Below are positions 56,612 to 64,000 of a stretch of DNA of 64,000 nucleotides, one piece after another. The notes under the pieces were generated by a model, which did not search any database, had not been told where the DNA came from, and saw only the letters and a list, made by a program, of their open reading frames with translations. Source of the DNA: Favolaschia claudopus (lineage: Eukaryota > Basidiomycota > Agaricomycetes > Agaricales > Mycenaceae); the NCBI GenBank assembly GCA_037176885.1, contig JAWWNJ010000101.1, positions 558,001 to 622,000 on the forward strand, given 5' to 3'. The position numbers and the translations under genes are program-made. How positions within the stretch are numbered: position 1 is the stretch's first letter; every line of letters begins with the position of its first letter.

Positions 56612-58800
56612 ATGCGCCCCGTTTACGTGGTAGGCGGGCAGCTTGCACTCGTTTGCTTGGCAGTCGTTATTTTCTATATCGTCAAGGCCAGCGGCCAGGT
56701 GATTTCCGTCCCTGGGTCGGACTCGGAAGATCGATTTAACACCTACTTCTCGACATTGGCCGCGACGTTTCTTTCGTCGGCTTCGTCTTTGTGGGTTGAA
56801 TCTCAAATAAAATTGCTTGAAATACCTACTGACAAGTTGGGATTAGTTGCTTCGCCGAGGGCGTCCGGCACGCCATCATTCTTTCGCTCACTCGTTCTGT
56901 CCCCGTTTCTCTGCTCGGATTCGGCATTCGTATATCAAGAAACTCACTAATCCTCAAGAAGCAGTATCTCAAGTGGAGCTTGATCAGTGTGGTATTGGCA
57001 GTGGCAACACTGGCACAGACTCCTGGGTGCGTAGATTTTCCCATTCATGTTGGTACAACTTCATTTTCCCCGAATAGCTGGGCGTATCTCTTAACGCCGA
57101 CGAATCATGCCTTTACCACCCCAGTGAATGGCACAGAGTTCGACGCGACAAGTCAAGCGTTTGTGGATCAGTTCCCTCGAATATGGCAATCGGATCTGCA
57201 GAATTCCAGTCTGGATCATCCATTTCCACACTGTGTCGACTGATCTTATTTATGCACAGTAACGACCAAGGTGGTTTCCATATTAGAAACTGCTGGGCTA
57301 GCCAGCGCAAATGCGCAGGCAGGGTACCACTCCATACTCGACTTCGACGGATGGGGCTTCAATTCGTCCACCCGTACGCACCCTCATGTATTTTTGCGTC
57401 GCTCAGCTCTGACATCGAAAAAGGGGGGATCTATCCTCTTTCATTTGAACCCTTCTACTTCTATTTCAACACCACGCCAGTAACCAGCACAAAGTCGTTC
57501 ATTGCTGCCAATACCATGCCTTTTGCCCTCGCCCAAGCTCCAGTGCTTTCTCAAAATAATCCGCAATTCAGCTATGCAATCAATCAGGAAGGACATACCG
57601 CAAATGTGTCTTGCACCTCCGCAAATCTTAACGAGTCCAGCGATCCGCCGCTGTCTCGCGTCGCAGAAATTGCTCAAATTACGACAAAGGATAGATCGTT
57701 ACAGCTGACTCAATGGACGGTGACGACGAAATGCGTAGATGGAGGCAATGGTACCAATGGTGACAGTGGAATACCTTCTTTCTCTGCCTCGACTGATGCG
57801 TTTCAAGGCCCTGTACTCACGACTACAAATAATACTTTGACAATGACCACATGTTCGAATGCGCAAGACCTGAACTCGACGACTTCCAGTGAGTCTGGCT
57901 CATTCTCTGATCGGTGATATCCTTTGACGGGGCACAGCGATTTTAATTGATGGCCAAGGCCTATACTCATTTGCGGGGTCGCTTATCTGCAGAATAACGC
58001 CGAGAGTATATGAAACGCTTTCTACCTACAGTACCTCTCTAATCGCTGGAAGCATCGTGGATACTTCGACCGAGGGAAAGGATGCTGGGCCACTTGGAGG
58101 TGCAGCTGTTTCGGCTGTGTTTTCAATGTTCGCTGCAGCGCAGAACGACGCCAAGAATAATGTCGGCGACGCGCTGCTCGCGCTTTCAGCGAATTTGGGA
58201 AGCGGGAAGGGACCGAACGCAACGGTTCCTGCATTAATGGTCAGTCGTCGCTTTCATGAACTTCCAGTCCTGCCTCTCACGGAGTGGAACAGGAGGCATA
58301 CATCATTGGTGCAATTGAATTGGCTGCGACCGTAAGTTGCATCAGTTGGTTAGTCTTTCGAAATTTATGGACACGAATTCCGTTCTGTCTTACAGGCCAT
58401 CAAGATCGAGCTAGCATCACCAGACGGAGCCTTCAAAGGTAACCCTCCTCAAGAGTTGCTCAAAAGCTTTTCGGGAACCGTAACTCTCAACACCAGGGGG
58501 CTTCAATACTCGGTCACCACCGTACTCGCGATGCTGCCTGCGATCTTCATGTGTCTCCTCACAATTAGTATCGTGTTGGTGGCTGAGTTCAAAGCTCATT
58601 GTAATTTTGTCTGGGGAGGACTCGGAGGAGGACTTGGAAGATATGTGAACTTTGATCCCGCCGATCCGGGGGCGCTGATGGCGGCTGCATCTGCGGGGGG
58701 TATGACGGAGGTGTTTGAGTCGGTGGATGGAGACCTCGGAAAGGGACAGCGGGTAAGGCTGGGTTACGTGGAGGGGAAGGAATGTCTGGTTCACGTGTGA
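56612..58800 (+). pseudogene. Membrane protein with N-glycosylated ectodomain, right inverted copy
   Basis: ATG 56,612 opens RPVYVVGGQLALVCLAVVIFYIVK, then an intron (about 56,789-56,847) and AEGVRHAIILSLTRSVPVSLL. The ectodomain holds many N-x-S/T sites (VNGTEFDATS, TANVSCTSANLNES). The last part has FSMFAAAQNDAKNN, a membrane helix LAMLPAIFMCLLTISIVLVAE and a cytosolic tail to 58,800. One extra base relative to the left copy, near 57,220-57,235, brings a stop at 57,241-57,243; the region after it is intact and even lacks the seven-base insertion of the left copy. The protein looks like fungal-specific surface proteins of unknown role. It may be a pseudogene or need an unrecognised splice. 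Confidence 0.55.
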
Positions 58801-58836
58801 TAATGGTTCCTTTCAATTTGTCGGTCGAACTTACAT

Positions 58837-59530
58837 TCACACCGCAAAAATGGAACTTTCTGGTCAAATAGTAAACTTTGCAGTAAATAGTGTTTACATT
58901 CGTAATAGAAAGCTTACCAGAAAGTCATGAATACTGTCTCTCCAGTAATTGGAACAGAAGGCAAAGGTTTCGGGCACAACAGAAAGTGATGCGGAAAGTA
59001 ATCATTTCGGCAAGTCAGTAAATGATCCGGAAAGCATTACTTTCTGGAGCACTTTCTGGGACCCAGAAAGCAAACCAGAAACAATAGCTTTCTGCGCGCG
59101 CAGAAAGCACCGATTTCTGTCACACAGAAACCGATCCGGTAAGCAATACTTACCTAAAATTCAGAAACAATAGCTTTCTGGTTCGGCTACAATAAGATAC
59201 TGATCCGATTAAGGTAAGTATTGCTTACCGGATCGGTTTCTGTGTGACAGAAATCGGTGCTTTCTGCGCGCGCAGAAAGCTATTGTTTCTGGTTTGCTTT
59301 CTGGGTCCCAGAAAGTGCTCCAGAAAGTAATGCTTTCCGGATCATTTACTGACTTGCCGAAATGATTACTTTCCGCATCACTTTCTGTTGTGCCCGAAAC
59401 CTTTGCTTTCTGTTCCAATTACTGGAGAGACAGTATTCATGACTTTCTGGTAAGCTTTCTATCATGAATGCAAACACTATTTACTGCAAAGTTTACTGTT
59501 TGAACAGAAATTTCCATTTTTGCGGTGTGA
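58837..59530. mobile_element. Foldback element: nested palindrome, 319 bp arms
   Basis: The two arms 58,837-59,155 and 59,212-59,530 are exact or nearly exact reverse complements around a 56 bp centre. The arms are themselves made of the words CAGAAA and TTTCTG in alternating orientation, giving inner palindromes such as CTTTCTGCGCGCGCAGAAAG. It starts 36 bases after the stop of the right membrane gene. The left copy of that gene lacks it at the matching place, so it was inserted. Mirrored 70-75 codon frames within it are a product of the symmetry. Confidence 0.9.
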
Positions 59531-60267
59531 TTGGACATTGATTTCGAAGTACTTGAGTACCGAGTATCAAGTAAGACCGCTTGTTCATGTTATGTGTGAC
59601 GCCGGCTTAATCGTGAAATGATTTTGAACAAAGGGACGCTGTCAGGGGCGGCCACCATTGGTCATGCTAAAAATTCCATGTAAAAAGATACATCGATATA
59701 TATAGGTCGAATATCATAAATCTCGTAGATTCTGCCGGCACCAGTACGACCATTATGTTGTGCACCATGCCAGTGTCGGTATTGTATCAGCAGCAGTCCA
59801 ATTTTTCCCCCGGAACTGTGCAACGGTTTGGCATTTGCCAGTAAGTAAGCGTCGTACTAAGTATGGTCTGGTGAGATATTGTGATCGTGCGGTACGTGCC
59901 ACCTGGTCTTTACTTGTTTCCTTTCTGAAGACTCAACGCATCGCCGCGAAGGCGGGAACAGATTTCCTTGCAAAAGTTCTACAAACCGTAATTGAACCGT
60001 AACCAAATTTGAAATTGATGTCATCAAATCGTGATCATCAGCAAACAGGGCGATGCACAACCAGGGTAAACAACGCGTGCCTTGTCTCCTACCACCACCA
60101 CTGTTGCATATCTCGGCTCAGATTGAGCCAACCTATCTCCCGGCTCACACCTCACTTTTGCTTTTTGCTCTGGCGGACTTCTGAGCCGTGCTTGTCATTG
60201 CCACTCACTGGTAACTGGACACCTGAAAGAGAAAAAAAAATCGAAAGCTTTCAATCGTCCCTTCAAT
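59531..60267. promoter_or_regulatory. Upstream region of the MYND gene
   Basis: Positions 59,800-60,267 are duplicated at 55,350-55,825. No separate gene. The last 40 bases before the ATG are A-rich then TC-rich, as is usual for fungal promoters. Confidence 0.5.
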
Positions 60268-61830
60268 ATGTCTAGCTCGGAAGACGTTTGTATCTGTGGG
60301 AAGCCTGCCATTAATCGGTGCTCTGCTTGCAAACTCGGTGAGTGGCTCGCTCGACATCGGATGCGTAAATTCTGATACTTAGCCGAATTCCCGTAGCGTC
60401 CTACTGCTCAAAGGAATGCCAACGAGGTAATTTCTTAATCGTATCACGATGGGCGCTCTGTTAACTACTATTTCAGCTGATTGGAAACTCCACAAAACCC
60501 AGTGCAAAGCCGCAACGAATCCGATTTCTCCCGGCGCACAAGTCGGGACCCAAAGCCAGCTTAACGAGCTAGTGCGCATCGGTGCCCAACATACCATCTA
60601 TGAGCAGAGCATGTCGTTGAATCTCAACCCCTCCTTGATCTCTGGCGCCAAGTGCGTTGTCTTCTTCCCCCCTTTCACTAGGTACTAAGTTTTTACATCA
60701 GCGGTGAGGATTTCTACGAGGAAGACGACGGCGTGGGCAATTTTTGGAGACTCGAAGCGATGCAGCGGGAACAACTTGAGTCGAAGGCTCAGGTGCACAA
60801 CCGTAAATCGCAGCGCTTCTGGACGACGTACCTTTCGCCCATCACGTACGTGTTCATACTTGATGAATCGGATCCCAATCTCACTAGCCACATTATAGCA
60901 CTGAAACCAAATGGATCGATATCGTCCTGGACGCAATTCTCTACGTTCGCCTTCCCAATGGCAATGGGCATGAAATGTGGCAAAACCAGGTCAGTTTCAT
61001 GCCTTCGTGAGTTTCGACTCGCTCACCTGCGATTAATTACCACCAGGTCAACGCCAACATTCTCGCCGGGCTCTTTCCTCACCTCCGCAAATTCACCCCC
61101 GCGCAAAACACCGCCCTGCTCAACCTCTTCTCGAGTCCCTTCTGGAATCGTGGGACATTCCGTCTCGAAAACGGCAGCGGTGTCTTATTCGCGCACGGGA
61201 AACCCACGACAGATCTCATCGACCAGCTGATCGGAAGGTGTTTGAGCTGGACGAGGCGGTTCGAGGAGCTCGACAAGTTGGTCGCTTGTGTGGCGTTGCC
61301 GATTCAAAAGTTTTGGCCGGATATTGCCGGGACGAGGATTCTTGATCTGCTTTTCGTTATGCTTAGCCCAGGGAGGGAAGGGCCGCCAGGCGGAAGGACG
61401 GTTCCTGGTGATAAGATTCTCGAGGTCTGTCTCTCGCGCTGATTTCTTTCTTTCTTTTTTTTGCATTCCTGATCACCTTCCACAGGTCGCACTCACCTCT
61501 CCAGCCGCCTGCAAACACCTCCTCCCCGTCCTCGTCCTCACCTGCCGCGCCAACATGATCCCCGACCCTGCCGAGAAGCTCCTCGACCTCGCCGAATCGT
61601 TCGGGGTCAAGATCAAAGGAGCCGCAGACAACGACAGCGTTCTGCCGTGGATGATGATGGAGTTTATCGGCGACAACCATAACACTAAGCGGTTGCAGAA
61701 GCTTTTGAAGGAGGAGAACGAGGGGAAGTTGGACCGGCTTGGGATGGTTGCGACGTTGGTGGCGCCGGCGAAGTTGAAGGAGATGAATAGAGAGGCGTTG
61801 GAGAGGCTCGGGAATCCGAAGATCCTTTGA
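60268..61830 (+). CDS. MYND-type zinc finger protein
   Basis: The N-terminus is a MYND finger assembled over three exons: CICGKPAINRCSACKL, then ASYCSKECQR, then ADWKLHKTQC, with all the expected Cys and His ligands. To keep frame the second exon must start at the acceptor ending CCGTAG, and small introns lie at about 60,651-60,707, 60,846-60,898, 61,011-61,048 or nearby, and 61,425-61,484. The central part reads FWRLEAMQREQLES, KWIDIVLDAILYVRLPNGNGHEMWQNQVNANILAG, and the C-terminal half is helical and Leu-rich (TRILDLLFVMLSPG, WMMMEFIGDN). MYND fingers bind proline-rich peptides; the partner is not known. The protein of roughly 400 residues is intact in contrast to the relic at 55.8 kb. Confidence 0.8.
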
Positions 61831-62151
61831 AGGCTCTTGGTGTACATATGTACGTTCGTCGGATTGGGTGGTGGCGGACTCTGAGTCTGATTCTTTCAAT
61901 AGCTCGATACCTACTCGAGCTCTCGTCCCGCCTAATATGGCACTCTAGTTATCGTTCCTCGCTTATTTTCCTATGTCTTTCGTTATCCGAACTATTCATT
62001 GGCTTATCTCTGCTGAATGCTCATTCAGTGGTCGTCTCAAATTTAATGGAGGTATATTTAAAATGCATAGTAAGCAGAATAAGGCATGTATGTATTCATA
62101 GAAGATGAACAACGAAGCAAGGAAACAATGCATCACGAATGTATTCCGTGC
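61831..62151. other. Convergent 3' regions
   Basis: AT-rich stretch between the tails of the MYND gene and the DUF6699-type gene. No gene seen. Confidence 0.5.
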
Positions 62152-62952
62152 TCATCCAATGTTCATCTGCCAAGTCTCAATGGAATTAGGCGAAGGTGAG
62201 ATTCCGAGAAATTTGTTGAACCCAACCAAAAAATCCACTCTCTTTACCCCACCGTGTTTCTCCTCGCGATACCCCCGCCTCCCACGCAACCGCTCATATC
62301 GTGCTCGATAACACTCTGACACCTGCCGCATAAGCCGCCGCGACCCCAAAGCGTTAAACTCAGCCTGAGTGACATTCACCCGCAGCGCATTGTACACCGC
62401 CTGGAAAACATCGTTGACGGTGACGTGCCGCCCGTTGGAGGCGGTTACGACGATGGACCAGGGGAGGTGTGGCGTGACGAGGGAGATGCACGGCTGCGGC
62501 GGGTATACGGCGGATTCGTGGAATCCCGCCGTCGAGAGACGAGGGTGGTGCGTGTAGATGGATGATGGTGGGATTGAGACGTCGAAATTGAGAACGGGCG
62601 AGTTGGAGAAGGTGAGGAGCGGATGAGCGCGGGACTGGCGCTTCGGACGGTGGGTTGCGTATTGGAGCGGGTAAGGGGTAGGTCCCGGAAGGCTCGCGTA
62701 GCTGTAAGCTGGTGGAGTGACGGGACCCGATGAAGAGGCTGCGGACGAGGAGGAAGCCTCCATGAGAGGCGGGAGATTGGGAGGAGGAGAGTGGAATGTA
62801 TTCGTGGAGGCGAAGCGGACGCGAGCTGGCATTTCTGAACCTGTATGCTTGTTCTTGAGAATTTCAGATGGTGGTTGAAGTTGAGGAGCTTGCGAACCCA
62901 CGAAGGATTTTATGCCACCTCGAATACAAGCCATGATTCCAAAATTATGCAT
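62152..62952 (-). CDS. DUF6699-type fungal protein
   Basis: A single-exon frame, 266 residues from ATG 62,952 (the frame stays open upstream to a TTG at 63,000). A Pro/Ser-rich N-terminal half (PPSEIL, SSSSAASSSGPVTPPAYSYASLPGP) is followed by the domain: HPLLTFSNSPVLNFDVSIPPSSI, then PPQPCISLVTPHLPWSIVVTASNGRHVTVNDVFQAVYNALRV, then the basic end YRARYERLRGRRG and GVKRVDFLVG. This order is typical of the domain of unknown function 6699 that is widespread in basidiomycetes. The Pro-Trp within LPW and the following VTASNG are its best-kept residues. No function has been shown. Confidence 0.8.
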   Translation of the reverse strand: MHNFGIMACIRGGIKSFVGSQAPQLQPPSEILKNKHTGSEMPARVRFASTNTFHSPPPNLPPLMEASSSSAASSSGPVTPPAYSYASLPGPTPYPLQYATHRPKRQSRAHPLLTFSNSPVLNFDVSIPPSSIYTHHPRLSTAGFHESAVYPPQPCISLVTPHLPWSIVVTASNGRHVTVNDVFQAVYNALRVNVTQAEFNALGSRRLMRQVSECYRARYERLRGRRGYREEKHGGVKRVDFLVGFNKFLGISPSPNSIETWQMNIG

Positions 62953-63563
62953 GCTTGGCGCATGCGTAGCAGCAGGAAAATAAAAATACCTCGCAATCAA
63001 ACCTTTATCGGCAATGAGACGGGGGCGGACAACAGCACTCTGCTTCGTCTCTACAGCTTCTTGAAATTGTCGCCTTCGTTCCGTTACGTCTATTTCAATA
63101 CTTACCCATTTCGAATAGTCTGACGTACAATAGAGAACGCACGGTCAACGACAATATAAAGAGTGTGGGACGATGACACGCACCGCACGGTTAATCCCCC
63201 AGTCAATCTGACTCGATGACTTTGACGCTCGCACATCACAACCAATTCAAGCGCGCGCGTATTGCTATTGGGCTGCAAGGAGGGCGAAAATAAATTGATT
63301 TGGGTCTCCATCATATCAAGCCTCGTTGAAAGCGACACAATCAAGGTGGAGGTAGTCTGTTTATCTCAGAAGTCCGGATGAGAAAAACGTGCAGTACCCA
63401 CCGACGCCCCAACACAGTGCTCTCCGCAGTTGATGTCAGCAAATAAACAGATGCAAGGCTCGAAATACCACTCCTTTGACTACGACGCCCGCAATTACTC
63501 CGAATAGATACAATGTAAAGTGCGCTGGGTTCCACAATACCTTTTGGAGATGGAATCCAGCGT
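62953..63563. other. Intergenic, no confident gene
   Basis: Only short frames on either strand; includes the promoter side of the DUF6699-type gene. Confidence 0.4.
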
Positions 63564-63813
63564 CTAGTTGGAGTGGCGTAATTGGAACGAAGCCAAGACC
63601 CAATCAGGAATGGAGGTTCTAAATCTGGATGCGAGCCTCGTGGTGAAGCAGACGTTCGGAAATCTTCGGAGTGACTGTTTCTACAGCGCTAGAGCAACGG
63701 TGGTTGACGTGAGGATTCGTATCAGTGCGGGGTGGGGGAAAGCGGGGAGAACAACAACAACTTACTAAGATTTGCCGCGCATCGACATGTGGAACGATTG
63801 CTTGGACCGCCAT
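63564..63813 (-). CDS. Possible small two-exon gene
   Basis: ATG 63,813 gives MAVQAIVPHVDARQIL, followed by a strong donor GTAAGT at 63,765; an acceptor near 63,681 joins an exon ending with a stop at 63,564 (54 residues in all). The peptide is basic with spaced Arg residues, as in mitochondrial targeting regions, but nothing identifies it and the frame may continue through another splice. Treat as a candidate only. Confidence 0.3.
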
Positions 63814-64000
63814 GGTGCTGTGTACCTGTAAGCCTAAGGGCAGAGGGCTATCTGAACACCGTGTGAGACTGTGAGTGTCGGGTAGACAGACCAAATAAGT
63901 AAATCGCCCAAAAATGGAGGGATTGACAGGAAATGATCCACACCGAACAATGTGGCGTGCTGTTCAGATACGCTGCATCCAATCCCGCATTTTCCAACAG

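Noticed and set aside
58949..59418. Two near-identical 70-75 codon frames in opposite orientation
   Set aside because: They are the same DNA read in the two arms of the foldback palindrome, with no gene context.

Overview
The window is nuclear DNA of a filamentous basidiomycete, most likely an agaricomycete. The evidence is: nearly every gene is cut by 45-60 nt GT-AG introns; there is a Plavaka-type (Tnp2/CACTA) transposase; the cytochrome P450 has the look of the CYP63 group; and there are F-box, MYND, WD40, DUF6699-like and T5orf172-like proteins typical of that lineage. No tRNA, rRNA or CRISPR was seen.

Positions 1-19,800 form a giant palindrome. Two almost identical arms (about 1-5,345 and 13,340-18,684, the left one running off the window) face each other across an 8 kb spacer. 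Each arm holds a WD40 membrane protein gene, a small gene for a protein with three Arg-Cys-Pro-His-Gly motifs built from a duplicated exon, a hairpin-rich repeat and a small Cys-rich/transmembrane gene. The spacer and flanks carry four members (A, B, C, D) of a small-protein family I cannot assign to any known family. C and D have one domain; A and B have two. Intron positions are shared. A and B sit symmetrically at the inner ends of the arms but are strongly diverged, so near-identity stops sharply at their promoters.

Positions 19,800-34,400 are transposon-rich and decayed: a diverged copy of the arm unit, a Plavaka transposase with two single-base frameshifts, duplicated hairpin-bearing relics, a gene-like frame closed by one TGA, a T5orf172-type gene, and an array of alternating short words ending in a hAT-like terminus.

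Positions 34,600-59,600 hold a second inverted duplication. A glycosylated membrane protein gene occurs at 34,654-36,850 (minus) and 56,612-58,800 (plus); the copies carry different frameshifts. Between them are a run of tandem exon-like cassettes (40.07-40.7 kb), a secreted tannase/feruloyl esterase, an F-box cluster of one F-box gene and three related genes (one broken by a 124 bp tandem duplication), and the P450. A 694 bp nested palindrome lies just after the right-hand membrane gene.

Positions 59,700-64,000 are ordinary: a MYND zinc-finger gene (with a decayed 5' relic 4.4 kb upstream), a DUF6699-type gene and the possible start of one small gene.

All gene models are read by eye from splice signals and frame, without expression data.
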